Source: Candidatus Amulumruptor caecigallinarius (GTDB lineage Bacteria > Bacteroidota > Bacteroidia > Bacteroidales > Muribaculaceae). From it: a DNA stretch of 64,000 bases. The notes under the pieces were generated by a model. That model was not told the DNA's origin. It did no database searches and worked only from the letters and a program-made list of their open reading frames with translations. Positions within the stretch are counted from its first letter, which is position 1; every line of letters begins with the position of its first letter. The DNA is taken from assembly GCA_023665605.1 (NCBI GenBank), contig JAMPDP010000001.1:1072169-1136168 (forward strand), written 5' to 3'. Positions 35,799 to 45,346 of the stretch are shown here, one piece after another. The position numbers and the translations under genes were made by a program.

Positions 35799-38700
35799 AT
35801 GAATCTAAAGACACTCCTCCGCCCCGCGCTTGCCATAGCCGTGCTAATCGGCGCAGCCCTCTTTCCCGCGCAAGCCGCCGGGGCCCTCAGCTTCCCCGCA
35901 TCCTCCAAGCTCGCCACCCCGGGTCATTGGGTGAAAATCACCTGCGACAAGCCCGGCATGCAGCAGATTACCTATGACCGGCTCCGCGAGTGGGGCTTCG
36001 CAGACCCCTCCAAGGTGAGGGTCTACGGCTACTCGACGGCTCGTATGTTTGTCAACAAGGGCTATTACGGCGACTTCAACACCCCCGGCCTCCCCACGGA
36101 TCTGCAGGTGGTGAAGACTCTGCGTTGGCCCGAGAGCTCACCCAGAAAGCTGATTTTCTATAACGAAGGCCAGTTTGCCCATGACCCGGCCGCCACTTCC
36201 GTGCAGACATACATCAACTTCTACGACACCACGGCAAGCTATCTGCTGACCGATGCCCGGACCGACAATGATGCCATCGAGACGCAGCCCTACCTGAGCG
36301 GCCGGGGTACCACTTATTCCTACCACCGCTCACTGATCTACGTCAACGACCAGACCCATAATCCCCTGAGCGGCGGCGCCCTCTACACCGGCGAGCCCTG
36401 GGCCACCACCACCAAGGATGTGTCCTTCACCCTGACAGACCCCACTCCGGGCCTGAGCAACTCCTATTCCGCGTACTTCTTCTTCAATGTAGCCTTCTCC
36501 CCCGTCAACGTGAGCACGGGCTCCCTGGAGATGAAGGCCGATCTCATCGCTGCTGACTATCTCTCGCAGATCTCCACCACCAACCTGAAGGCCGGAGCCG
36601 ATGCCACCGCGCTTCATATCACCCAGAAGGATGGCTACAACCGGTTCAAGATTGCTTCCGGCGCACCCAACCTGCTTCCCGTATCGTTCACCCTCACGCG
36701 CGCCAACCTCGCCGAGAACTACAAGTGCACTGTGTATCCGCGCCATTACGCTCTGACCTATATGCGCAACAACCTGCTGCGCCCCGAGGAGGGTCAGATG
36801 ACGATGTATTTTGACTTCATCACCGTGGCCAACTCACGCATCCAGTTCAAGGGGGAGGCCCTGCCGCTGGGGCAGACCTCAGGCTCCACCACGCCGCTGC
36901 GTCTGGCCAACGATATGTATGTGTGGGATGTGTCATACCCCCTCTTCCCGCTCAACCTCGCCAAGAAGCTCACCAGCTCCTACGCCTCCGACACCGCAAC
37001 CTACGAGGTAACCATACCCACGCACTCGCTGGATGCCAATGTCTACGGCTCGCGCCTCGGCAGCTACCCTCTGGTGGCTTTCCGACCCTCCTCCACCCTG
37101 CATGAGCCGGTGCTTGCGGCTGAGGTAAAGCCCCAGAACCTGCACGCCATGGAGCAGTGCGATATGCTCATCATCACCACTGAGACCCTTCGTCCCGAGG
37201 CGGAGCGCCTGGCGCAGGCCCACCGTGACCTGCAGGGACTCGCCGTGAACGTTGTGACCCATGACGAAATTCTCAACGAGTTCACCGGCGGCACTCGTCA
37301 TGCCATGGCCTACCGTCTGCTCGCCAAGATGCTCTATGACCGTAACGCCACGTCATCAGACGCCAAGTTCCGCTACATCCTGCTGTTCGGTCCCGCAGTG
37401 TGGGACAACCTCCACACCATTCTCCCCAAGGGCGAATACTTGTTGAGCTACGAGACTCACCTGTACAACTATGTGAACTTCCTTGGACGAAACTTCGCTT
37501 CCAACGACTATTTCGGCGACCTGGCAGACGATGTGAACGAGACAAACCTCCCCACCCGGGCAGCATCCGTGGCCGTGGGTCACATTGACGCCTACAATCT
37601 GGGCGAGGCCGCCGCTGCCGTCAACAAGACCATCGCCTACATCAAGAACCCGCCGATGAACAGCGACGTCCTCACCCGCGCTCTCTACCTGAGCGACAGC
37701 GGCGTCTCGTTCCGCAATGACGCCATCGTCAACTCAGACCGCGCCATCGGCTTCCGCAATGACCTCACTGCCGAGCGTCTCTTCCTGGATCTCGCCTCCG
37801 ACAAACCAAACGGTGACACCTCACTCCGCGACCGACTGGCCGAGTCCCTCACCGAGGGCCGATATTACTGGAACTACTCCGGCCACGCCGACCCTGTGGA
37901 GTTCCGCTCCACCAAGCCCATATGGAACAATGCCCTCGCCGCCACCACCAAGTACGACCTTCCGCCCGTGGCCATGTTCGGCACCTGCGAGACATACGTC
38001 TTTGACCACATGGACGGTGGCATCGTGCACCGCATGATGATGAATGAGAGGGGTGGCATTATCGCCGGCGTGGCATCATGCCGCAGTGTGTACCACACTC
38101 AGAACAACATCATGGCACGCGGCTTTGAGAGGGCACTCTTCGACGACCCCGCATCGCGCGGCATCACCACCGTGGGCGACCTGTACGTCCGCGCCAAGTC
38201 AAACACCCTTACCGAGAGCTCTGAGTCCGGGCCGCGCCTCTACGGCAACACCCGTTGCTTCAACCTTGTAGGCGACCCCGCAGTACCCGTCTACTACCCC
38301 ACCTCCCACGTGCTCCTGAGCGAGGTCAACGGCACTGCGATTGACTCCAACCCCAACAACCAGGAGGCAGCCTCCGTTACAGCCGTTCCTGACAAGCCTT
38401 TCACCATCAAGGGCTTCATCGCTGCTGACTCTACCAAGACCGATGTCACGACGACATTCAACGGCACCGTCTACATCACCGTGTTTGACCATCCGCGTTC
38501 CGAGCGCACCCTCCTCAGCACCGCCGCTGACATAGCCACCGACCATGTGCCCTTGCTGCGCACAGCGGCTGTCGTGACCGATGGTGTCTTCTCTGCCACC
38601 CTTACCCTCCCCGCCGGCACCACCGGCAGTGCTGACTACAACCGCATCACCCTGTTGGCCGTGCGCGAGGGGGCGACCGAGACCGCTGCCGGCGCCTCAA

Positions 38701-39383
38701 CCGTGCTGTCACTCCTCCCCTATGATGCCACCCAGGCCATCACCGACACCGAGGCACCCGTCATCGAGCAGGCCTACATCAACACCGAGGACTTCGTGGA
38801 CGGCATGACAATCCTCCCCTCTCCCGAGCCCACACTCTACGTTCACGCCACCGACTGCGGCCTCGGGTTCAGCTCGGGCTACGCCACCGGCTCGCAGGCA
38901 TTCGAGGTGTCGGTTGACGGCAAGCCATGCGCCGACAACGCCACCTCCCGCATGCGCACCCTCGCCGACGGCACCATGATGTTCACACTCCCCTTGGGCA
39001 ACCTCGCTCCCGGCGACCACGTCGTAAGCATCTCGGCAACCGACCGTGTAGGGAACACCGCTTCGCGCACACTCTACTTCCGTATTGCCCCCGAGAGCAT
39101 CCCGGCCACCATCAGCGTAGCCGAGGAGCCCGCACGCACACAAGCCACCATCACTGTCACTACTTCCGAGACCCTCTCCAATCCGCAGGTAACAGCAGTG
39201 ATACGCGATGCTGCCGGCCGCACAGTGCGCACCATCACAGGCAGCTCCACCGACATCAACTGGGACCTCACCGACAGCAACGGCAGTCCCGTGGCTGACG
39301 GCACATACACCATCTTCGCTCAGATCACAGACCGAGGTGCCACAGGCCACACCAATGCCATCCCCGTCATAGTCATCCGCTGA
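35799..39383 (+). CDS. porU: Type IX secretion sortase PorU (C25 gingipain-like peptidase)
   Basis: This 1194-residue protein has a signal peptide (to about AQAAG), a long N-terminal beta region, a C25 peptidase core (about 460-800) with His696 in YSGHAD and Cys730 in FGTCET (34 residues apart, close to gingipain spacing), then Ig-like domains and a FlgD-like C-terminal fold (about 1110-1194). PorU cuts the C-terminal signal of T9SS cargo and links it to surface glycolipid. Length matches PorU. PorV is not adjacent. Likely cargo in this window are the products at 43180 and 52222. Confidence 0.9.
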   Translation: MNLKTLLRPALAIAVLIGAALFPAQAAGALSFPASSKLATPGHWVKITCDKPGMQQITYDRLREWGFADPSKVRVYGYSTARMFVNKGYYGDFNTPGLPTDLQVVKTLRWPESSPRKLIFYNEGQFAHDPAATSVQTYINFYDTTASYLLTDARTDNDAIETQPYLSGRGTTYSYHRSLIYVNDQTHNPLSGGALYTGEPWATTTKDVSFTLTDPTPGLSNSYSAYFFFNVAFSPVNVSTGSLEMKADLIAADYLSQISTTNLKAGADATALHITQKDGYNRFKIASGAPNLLPVSFTLTRANLAENYKCTVYPRHYALTYMRNNLLRPEEGQMTMYFDFITVANSRIQFKGEALPLGQTSGSTTPLRLANDMYVWDVSYPLFPLNLAKKLTSSYASDTATYEVTIPTHSLDANVYGSRLGSYPLVAFRPSSTLHEPVLAAEVKPQNLHAMEQCDMLIITTETLRPEAERLAQAHRDLQGLAVNVVTHDEILNEFTGGTRHAMAYRLLAKMLYDRNATSSDAKFRYILLFGPAVWDNLHTILPKGEYLLSYETHLYNYVNFLGRNFASNDYFGDLADDVNETNLPTRAASVAVGHIDAYNLGEAAAAVNKTIAYIKNPPMNSDVLTRALYLSDSGVSFRNDAIVNSDRAIGFRNDLTAERLFLDLASDKPNGDTSLRDRLAESLTEGRYYWNYSGHADPVEFRSTKPIWNNALAATTKYDLPPVAMFGTCETYVFDHMDGGIVHRMMMNERGGIIAGVASCRSVYHTQNNIMARGFERALFDDPASRGITTVGDLYVRAKSNTLTESSESGPRLYGNTRCFNLVGDPAVPVYYPTSHVLLSEVNGTAIDSNPNNQEAASVTAVPDKPFTIKGFIAADSTKTDVTTTFNGTVYITVFDHPRSERTLLSTAADIATDHVPLLRTAAVVTDGVFSATLTLPAGTTGSADYNRITLLAVREGATETAAGASTVLSLLPYDATQAITDTEAPVIEQAYINTEDFVDGMTILPSPEPTLYVHATDCGLGFSSGYATGSQAFEVSVDGKPCADNATSRMRTLADGTMMFTLPLGNLAPGDHVVSISATDRVGNTASRTLYFRIAPESIPATISVAEEPARTQATITVTTSETLSNPQVTAVIRDAAGRTVRTITGSSTDINWDLTDSNGSPVADGTYTIFAQITDRGATGHTNAIPVIVIR

Positions 39384-39404
39384 CCGCGGACTCTCACCCC
39401 ACTC

Positions 39405-39453
39405 ACCCCGGAAGCCCGAGCCCACAGGCTGCAGCCTCCGGGGTTTCTTTTTG
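39405..39453 (+). terminator. Terminator after porU
   Basis: Arms near 39405-39415 and 39433-39444 (accccgga with tccggggt plus neighbouring pairs) are followed by a T-rich run around 39444-39452. It lies about 20 nt after the porU stop. Confidence 0.65.
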
Positions 39454-39560
39454 TCACCACCGGCAACGTGCACAGCAGGCCGGGATATGCCTGACCGGTG
39501 TTTCAATGAAGTTGTTAGCGATAATGCGGAAACAGGTGGCGAAATGTCGGAAAAAATTCG

Positions 39561-39568
39561 TAACTTTG
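39561..39568 (+). promoter_or_regulatory. -7 promoter box (TAACTTTG)
   Basis: Exact consensus 74 nt upstream of the ATG at 39643. Confidence 0.65.
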
Positions 39569-39642
39569 CACATCCCGTAACCTGCACGCATCATGGTGTG
39601 CACTGCGCAGGTGCTCACCCTCATCCATCCACACATCTGTCT

Positions 39643-40455
39643 ATGGCCCAGACGAAAGTATTATTCATCTCACAGGAAGTCGCCCCTTATCTCGCTGAAA
39701 CACCCCGCACCGCCCTGGGAAGATTGCTCCCCCAGACCATTGCCGAGAACGGCTATGAGGTGCGCACATTCATGCCCAAATACGGGGCTATCAACGAGAG
39801 GCGCAACCAGCTGCATGAAGTAATCCGCCTGTCAGGCCTGAACATTGTGATTGACGACAATGACCACCCGCTGGTCATCAAGGTGGCTACGCTGCTCCCT
39901 GTCAGGATGCAGGTGTATTTCATTGACTCTGACGATTATTTCCACAAGCCCCCGGTGAGCGGTCTGGAGACCGTTACCGACACGGCTGACAATGACGAGC
40001 GCGCAATGTTCTTTGTGCGCGGCACCATGGAGACCGTCAAGAAGCTCCGCTGGGAACCGGCCGTGATACAGATTGACGGGTGGATAGGAGCCCTCGCGCC
40101 TATCTATCTCAAGAAGCTCTATGCAACCGACCCGTCGTTCCGCAACAGCAAGGTGATTTACACGCTCCACTCCGCCGGTTTTGACGGCGAGATGGATGCA
40201 CGCTTCATTGACAAGCTACGTCAGGAGAAGCTCCCCGAGAAGGAGATGAAGGCTCTGGCGGCTGCGCCGATAACCCATGCAGCGCTTGAGCGTCTCGCCG
40301 TGGATTACGCCGACGCCATCGTGGTGGCGGATGCCGACGTTGACCCCGCCCTGGTGGAACGCGCCAAGGCCGCCGGCAAGCCCGTGCTTGAGTACGACGA
40401 GGCTTCGCCCGTCACTGACCGCCTCCCGTCTTTCTACAAGGAGCTTCTGGGCTGA
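39643..40455 (+). CDS. Short GT5-like glycogen/starch synthase homologue (N-terminal domain only)
   Basis: This 270-residue protein covers only the N-terminal Rossmann half of GT5 glycogen synthases (KVLFISQEVAPYL through VRTFMPKYGAINERRNQLHEVIRLSG). The C-terminal half is absent, and the ADP-glucose KxGGL loop is replaced by AETPRTALGR. This short form recurs in Bacteroidales, which I know from B. thetaiotaomicron-type proteins, so it is a family trait and not a local truncation. Catalysis is doubtful; a regulatory or alternative role is open. It lies 47 nt before the DUF4270 gene. Confidence 0.78.
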   Translation: MAQTKVLFISQEVAPYLAETPRTALGRLLPQTIAENGYEVRTFMPKYGAINERRNQLHEVIRLSGLNIVIDDNDHPLVIKVATLLPVRMQVYFIDSDDYFHKPPVSGLETVTDTADNDERAMFFVRGTMETVKKLRWEPAVIQIDGWIGALAPIYLKKLYATDPSFRNSKVIYTLHSAGFDGEMDARFIDKLRQEKLPEKEMKALAAAPITHAALERLAVDYADAIVVADADVDPALVERAKAAGKPVLEYDEASPVTDRLPSFYKELLG

Positions 40456-40502
40456 CACGCCACTCCACCCCCCCCCCTTACACTGCCCCTCACGCATCAC
40501 GT

Positions 40503-41864
40503 ATGCCCTTACTATTGAAGTCATCTGCCCGCCTACGGAGCTTCGCCGTGACACTTCTGGCTGCCACTGCCGCCATGATGACAACCGCCTGCGACGACGA
40601 CGAAAACACCATTGGCTCCTCACTGATTGAGGACCAGGTAACTGTCGACGTCCACAACGCACCGGCCCCTGTGGGCGTCTCCGTGCGCAATCCCTCTATC
40701 GTCTCCCGATCCATCACTCAGCTGCTGGGGCGCCTTGAAGCAAAGGGATACGGAAAGCTCAGTTCCGACATCGTAACACAGTTTCTGCCCGCGTCGGTGA
40801 TTAACACCTCGCTGCTCAACCCCTCCACCCTCGACTCAGTGAAGTTGATGCTGGAGATGTACAGCACCGGATTCACCGGCGACTCGATTGTGCCGATGGG
40901 ACTTGAGGTACACCGGCTCACGCGCGCCCTGCCCGCTCCTATTTACAGCACATTTGACCCCACGGGGTACTATGACCCCGAGGTGTATGCCTCCACGGTT
41001 TATGCCCCCTCCGGCGTAGGTATGGCCTCTGACTCGCTGCTGAACACCTCTGTGCGTGTTGTGGGCGTGAAACTGCCGCTGGAATTCGGTCAGGAAGTAC
41101 TCCGCAAGTACATCGACGACCCCGGCCTGTTCAACGACCCGTCGCGCTTCGCCCAATGGTTCCCCGGCTTCTACATTGCCAACTCATTCGGCTCGGGCCG
41201 CGTGATACGCATCTCGCGCACCTCCATATGCCTCTACGCCGCCGGCCAGGAATATATGACTATGGCCGTGACCCCCGAGGTGGTCAACAACAGCGATATG
41301 GCATACACCGTGTCGCCTGAGCTGGAACAGATGGTCGCTGACGGCCACACCATCATCGTGGCCCCTGTCGGCTACGACGTGGACATCACTTTCCCGGCTC
41401 AGGAGCTGCTTGACTACTACCATGCCAACGCCGGGCGTCTCGCCGTTGTCAACACGCTGATATTCAGCATTCCTGCAAAAACCATCGCTTCGCAATACGC
41501 CATTCAGCCCCCCTCCAGCCTGCTGATGGTACGCAAATCAAAGCGCGACGCGTTCTTTGCTGACAATGAGATTCCTGACGAGCAATACTCCTTCTACGCC
41601 GCGTACAATGCCATCACGCGCTCCTACGATTTCACCGGCATGAAGGCTTATTTCGATACCATTCGCAATCTCGATGAGCTCGATCCCGAGGACTACACGT
41701 TCACCCTGACACCTGTCAACGTCACCTCCGAGAGCGACGCCTATGGAACCTCCACGCTGATTACCGGCGTGAACCCGTACGTCGGCGAGCCGAGAATGGT
41801 AGACCTTGACCTTGCCAACGCCACCATCACCCTCACGTTCACACGTCAGACCCTGGGCAACTGA
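40503..41864 (+). CDS. DUF4270 lipoprotein
   Basis: This 453-residue protein has an N-terminal signal with lipobox-like TTAC, followed by DDDENTIGSSLIEDQV, the usual opening of DUF4270. The rest is beta-rich, with RDAFFADNEIPDEQYSF-like and late YVGEP elements seen in the family. Function unknown; probably outer-membrane associated. In Bacteroidales it commonly follows the short GT5-like gene, as here. Confidence 0.82.
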   Translation: MPLLLKSSARLRSFAVTLLAATAAMMTTACDDDENTIGSSLIEDQVTVDVHNAPAPVGVSVRNPSIVSRSITQLLGRLEAKGYGKLSSDIVTQFLPASVINTSLLNPSTLDSVKLMLEMYSTGFTGDSIVPMGLEVHRLTRALPAPIYSTFDPTGYYDPEVYASTVYAPSGVGMASDSLLNTSVRVVGVKLPLEFGQEVLRKYIDDPGLFNDPSRFAQWFPGFYIANSFGSGRVIRISRTSICLYAAGQEYMTMAVTPEVVNNSDMAYTVSPELEQMVADGHTIIVAPVGYDVDITFPAQELLDYYHANAGRLAVVNTLIFSIPAKTIASQYAIQPPSSLLMVRKSKRDAFFADNEIPDEQYSFYAAYNAITRSYDFTGMKAYFDTIRNLDELDPEDYTFTLTPVNVTSESDAYGTSTLITGVNPYVGEPRMVDLDLANATITLTFTRQTLGN

Positions 41865-41960
41865 GGCCCATTGAGCGGAATGTGAGGATATCAGGCCCCT
41901 TTGCCGCAAATTATCACCGCAAAAGTTGGCGAAGTTGGGTGAACATCCCGAAAAAATCAC

Positions 41961-41968
41961 TACCTTTG
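41961..41968 (+). promoter_or_regulatory. -7 promoter box of the tRNA-Thr gene (TACCTTTG)
   Basis: Consensus match 19 nt before the tRNA. TTGG at 41935-41938 may be the -33 element at a slightly long 22-nt spacing. Confidence 0.65.
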
Positions 41969-41987
41969 CAACCGCAAACTCCTCCAA

Positions 41988-42060
41988 GCCGCAATAGCTC
42001 AGTTGGTAGAGCATTTCATTCGTAACGAAAAGGTCGTGGGTTCGAGTCCCACTCGCGGCT
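41988..42060 (+). tRNA. tRNA-Thr (anticodon CGT)
   Basis: The 73-nt cloverleaf has D-arm GCTC/GAGC, anticodon loop TTCGTAA (anticodon CGT) and T-arm GTGGG/CCCAC. Two A-C mismatches are visible, at acceptor pair 6-67 and anticodon-stem pair 31-39. CCA is not encoded. It marks the left edge of an AT-rich island (to about 45384). Confidence 0.92.
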
Positions 42061-42154
42061 CCCAATACGCAGAATAATTGAAAGTCAGCTCATGCGAAGC
42101 TGGCTTTTTTCATGCAACCACGGATAAAAAGTTCATAAAATATATGTTAATATT

Positions 42155-42186
42155 ATTGATTGGTAAAAACAGAATAACTACATTTG
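42155..42186 (+). promoter_or_regulatory. Promoter of the small AT-rich unit
   Basis: ATTG (42155-42158) and TACATTTG (42179-42186) are 20 nt apart, about 27 nt before the small ORF at 42213. Confidence 0.6.
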
Positions 42187-42212
42187 CGTTCAACGAATAT
42201 AGGCATGACAAT

Positions 42213-42347
42213 ATGAAAACCAGACAGAAATCGAAGCCAATACTTGACAAACCGTCCCTGCAAGTGAAGCGTGTGCGCCTGTCAGTAATCTCTGAGAAAG
42301 AGCGACAGGAAGCGCGGATTTCGAGCTACACATACATCCTGCCATAA
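42213..42347 (+). CDS. 44-residue basic small protein, unknown
   Basis: MKTRQKSKPILDKPSL opens a Lys/Arg-rich 44-aa peptide with no signal or membrane segment. Support comes from the promoter 27 nt upstream and the next frame starting 8 nt after its stop. I do not recognise it. It could be a leader peptide or a true small gene; it is AT-richer than the window average. Confidence 0.45.
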   Translation: MKTRQKSKPILDKPSLQVKRVRLSVISEKERQEARISSYTYILP

Positions 42348-42355
42348 ACTTGGCA

Positions 42356-42888
42356 ATGAGATATTACAACGCATCATTCCTAATGCGGAGCACAGATCCT
42401 TCTACGCTCCGCATTACTGATATATGGACGTTTCGGTCAGCCAAGAGCAACAAACGGTATATCGTAGAGGTTGAGCACTTCTCAAACCGCTTTCTCGGAT
42501 TGAAATTTTATTGGAAGGCGTAGCTGATAGCAAAGACAGATATTCTCTTCTCACCAATGACTATGAACCTCGCACGATCGTGATGTCGTGCATACAGATT
42601 ATGCTCGGCTATTACCGCAAGGATGAATTCGTATCGTTCGGTTTTGTAGCTGCGCCTGATTTGGGTACGGAGAAAGTAGAAAGACCAAACAAACGCTTCC
42701 GTTTCTATCGCAGCATGATGCTGAACGTATTCGGTGAGAAAACGTTCGTACAGGCCTATGATGCTCAAGCATCTGTATACGTGCTTATCAACCGCAAAAG
42801 CTATGATGCGGGGGTATTATCCATCGAAATGCTTGAGATTGAAATCTCTCGATTATACGATGGCGACTATGCTCTTAGCACAGATTAG
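42356..42888 (+). pseudogene. Frameshifted gene, Bacteroidetes hypothetical protein
   Basis: A frame starting at ATG 42356 (MRYYNASFLMRST) runs to KFYWKA and hits TAG at 42521-42523. The sequence continues sensibly in the overlapping frame (GVADSKDRYSLLTNDYEP) to TAG at 42888, giving about 177 residues in total. Features such as MLGYYRKDEFVSFGFV, KRFRFYRSMML and VYVLINRKSY resemble a Bacteroidetes hypothetical family that I cannot name. A single extra base near 42512-42517 would explain it. It may be a real pseudogene, a sequencing error or a programmed shift; no classic slippery heptamer is seen. Confidence 0.65.
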
Positions 42889-42900
42889 GGCAGAACAAGA

Positions 42901-42928
42901 GCGCGTAGCCCGGTGGGAGGCTACGCGC
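42901..42928 (+). terminator. 10-bp perfect hairpin after the frameshifted gene
   Basis: Arms 42901-42910 and 42919-42928 are perfectly complementary with an 8-nt loop. There is no strong U-tract. It ends the small AT-rich unit. Confidence 0.6.
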
Positions 42929-43099
42929 GTGAGAAGGTAATCATTTTATGGAGGTGTGACTTTTTAATAACGTCAGCAAAATGCCTTCTCTTTGATAAAA
43001 TAACGCATTGCTGAGGGTGGAGTTCACACGCAACCCAATTTTAACTCTTGTTAGTATTAAGACCGCATTTATAGCCATTTTTATTTATTTTTAACTTTA

Positions 43100-43134
43100 G
43101 GGGGGGGTAAATCATTCATTTTTAGATAACTTTG
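43100..43134 (+). promoter_or_regulatory. Promoter of the LRR gene with an upstream G8 tract
   Basis: TAACTTTG at 43127-43134 lies 45 nt before the ATG at 43180. A run of eight G (43100-43107) occupies the place where a -33 element would normally sit. No TTTG is available there. Slippage of this tract would change promoter spacing. Confidence 0.55.
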
Positions 43135-43179
43135 CCATATCTTACAATACATTCGAATTCAACAAACCAACCATAGTGC

Positions 43180-45321
43180 ATGGAAATGAAAAGTTCTATA
43201 TCACGCATCCTTCACATCACACTGTTTTTGCTTTGTTCCATAGCCTATTCGTCATCATATGGCGCAAATGTTTCATATACATATAAAGGTGTTACATTAG
43301 ACTATTCATTATCCATATTTGATAACACATGCACGCTGACAGCTGCTTCCAGATCAATAACCGGTGCTGTAGACATCCCGGCTCACATTTCAGTTAACGA
43401 CAAGACCTACACTGTCACCGGCATTCAGCCAATGGTCTTCCTTTTGTGTGAAAATATAACCTCAATAAATGTACCTAATACAATTCAAACCATAGGGTAT
43501 GCTGCGTTTGACGTTTGCTCTAATCTGGAATCAGTTTACATCTCCGACGGCCCTACAGTTGCAGAAAGTTGGTTCAGGTCATGTAGAAGTCTGAAATCTG
43601 TAAGGCTACCGGCAACACTTGCCAAATCCAATGGCAATAACTTCAAGGATTGCAGCTCATTGGAATCCATTCAACTTCCCAAATCATTGTCAAATATTGG
43701 CCGAGAAGAGTTTAAGAATTGTACCAGTTTAAAGGAAATCATCATACCAAATTCAGTAAAGGAGATTTCCGGCTCTGCATTTAATGGATGTTCTGCACTT
43801 GTCAAGGCCGATTTACCACATGACTTAACCATTATACCCAGCGGCCTATTTGGCGATTGCACTTCTTTAGAATCAATTAAAATCCCTAATACGGTTCATA
43901 AGATAGAAGGATCTGCATTTAGAGGATGTGCGAGTCTTAAATCCATTGTTATTCCAAATGCTGTTGATACGATTGGAGGATCTGCTTTTTATGGATGCTC
44001 AGCTCTAACGTCCATTGACATCGGAAGCGGGATAAAGGATATTGGTTCGTCTGCGTTTGAGAATTGCATGAATATAGAAAGCATAATCTATCGCAGTGAA
44101 AATCTTGTTGCTCAAGTACACTTGTTTGATTCGTCTATTTACCGGAACGCAACTTTATATGTTCCGTCTGTAAAAGCAAAAAACTTGGCGCGCCAAACTA
44201 ACCCATGGCTGAATTTCGTTAATATAAAAAAGATTGGACAACGAACAGCAGTGGTTGTCATACATAAGGGGAAAAAGCTCAATTATGAACTCCTGGACGA
44301 AACCAATTGCAGTCTTACGAGCGTACCCACGGACATTCAGGGCGAATTGGAACTACCAGCAGATGTGACAATTGACGGAAAGACTTATAATGTCACTGAA
44401 ATTGATGATGAGGCTTTGGTTGATTGCAAACTACTATCGTCCGTAACAATCCCTAACTCCATAGCAATCCTTGGAAGCTATGTATTTAAGGGTTGTACAA
44501 GCCTTAAGTCGGCAGTTATTCCGAATTCCGTCAAAGAGATAGGTGTCGGTTTATTCCAAAAGTGCACTAGTTTAAACTCGGTATCTTTTGCTGCCGATGT
44601 AGAAATGCTACCGACCTCGATATTCAACGGTTGCTCATCGCTATTATCATACGTCGTTCCGGAAGGGATTACCACAATAGGTAAGAATGCTTTTAACAGT
44701 TGCACAAAACTTGAATCAGTAAGTTTCCCCTCAACCCTTTCTATAATAGACAACAACGCTTTTATATACTGTAAAAACCTTAAGTCTATCGCGTTACCCG
44801 GCAATGGCTGTCAAATTGGAGAATTTGCATTCACGGAATGTGAATCACTTGATGAAGTAACCATCCCATCTCAATCAGAGTTAACAATAAGCACCTTCTC
44901 TCGCTGCTCTAATCTTAAGAAAATCACATTGGGTGATTACCTTAAAAACATGGGCCGGTATACATGGATGGGAGCCCAAAATATCACGGAAATCGTGTAC
45001 AACACTGAGACACCTTTAGAAGCACACTTTGAAATTTTTGACGGGAAGGTGTATGCCACAGCACGCCTGCTATTCCCATCGGAAACCGGGGTTAACGCTG
45101 CAAAGGAAACCGAACCATGGAAACGCTTTATAAATATCGGCATCATAGAAGACTCCGAATTTCCGGATGTACAAGCAGATCAGTTAGCACAAGGCGGCGT
45201 TGCAATATACAACCTTCTGGGAGTAAAAGTATTTGATGGTCCAGAGAATAACCACTCATTAACCAAGGGAACGTATATTGTTCTCAAGAATGGAGTCGCC
45301 ACCAAAATACTCATTCATTAA
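43180..45321 (+). CDS. BspA-like leucine-rich-repeat surface protein with T9SS-type tail
   Basis: This 713-residue protein has a signal peptide (to about SSYGA) and two blocks of LRR_5/BspA repeats (about 60-330 and 385-620; pattern F-x-x-C-x-x-L-x-x-I-x-I-P-x-S-V). The last about 45 residues (GVAIYNLLGVKVFDG, then GTYIVLKNG) match a type A T9SS sorting domain, so it is probably exported and attached to the cell surface. BspA-like proteins bind host or bacterial surfaces. The gene is clearly AT-richer than its neighbours, suggesting transfer. ATG 43186 is an alternative start. Confidence 0.85.
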   Translation: MEMKSSISRILHITLFLLCSIAYSSSYGANVSYTYKGVTLDYSLSIFDNTCTLTAASRSITGAVDIPAHISVNDKTYTVTGIQPMVFLLCENITSINVPNTIQTIGYAAFDVCSNLESVYISDGPTVAESWFRSCRSLKSVRLPATLAKSNGNNFKDCSSLESIQLPKSLSNIGREEFKNCTSLKEIIIPNSVKEISGSAFNGCSALVKADLPHDLTIIPSGLFGDCTSLESIKIPNTVHKIEGSAFRGCASLKSIVIPNAVDTIGGSAFYGCSALTSIDIGSGIKDIGSSAFENCMNIESIIYRSENLVAQVHLFDSSIYRNATLYVPSVKAKNLARQTNPWLNFVNIKKIGQRTAVVVIHKGKKLNYELLDETNCSLTSVPTDIQGELELPADVTIDGKTYNVTEIDDEALVDCKLLSSVTIPNSIAILGSYVFKGCTSLKSAVIPNSVKEIGVGLFQKCTSLNSVSFAADVEMLPTSIFNGCSSLLSYVVPEGITTIGKNAFNSCTKLESVSFPSTLSIIDNNAFIYCKNLKSIALPGNGCQIGEFAFTECESLDEVTIPSQSELTISTFSRCSNLKKITLGDYLKNMGRYTWMGAQNITEIVYNTETPLEAHFEIFDGKVYATARLLFPSETGVNAAKETEPWKRFINIGIIEDSEFPDVQADQLAQGGVAIYNLLGVKVFDGPENNHSLTKGTYIVLKNGVATKILIH

Positions 45322-45346
45322 TACAAACCGTCCTCTCATATGGAAC

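Noticed and set aside
41538..42065. Minus-strand frame with GTRTHDLFVTNEMLYQLSYCG
   Set aside because: Antisense reading of tRNA-Thr and the DUF4270 gene; typical spurious tRNA-derived product.
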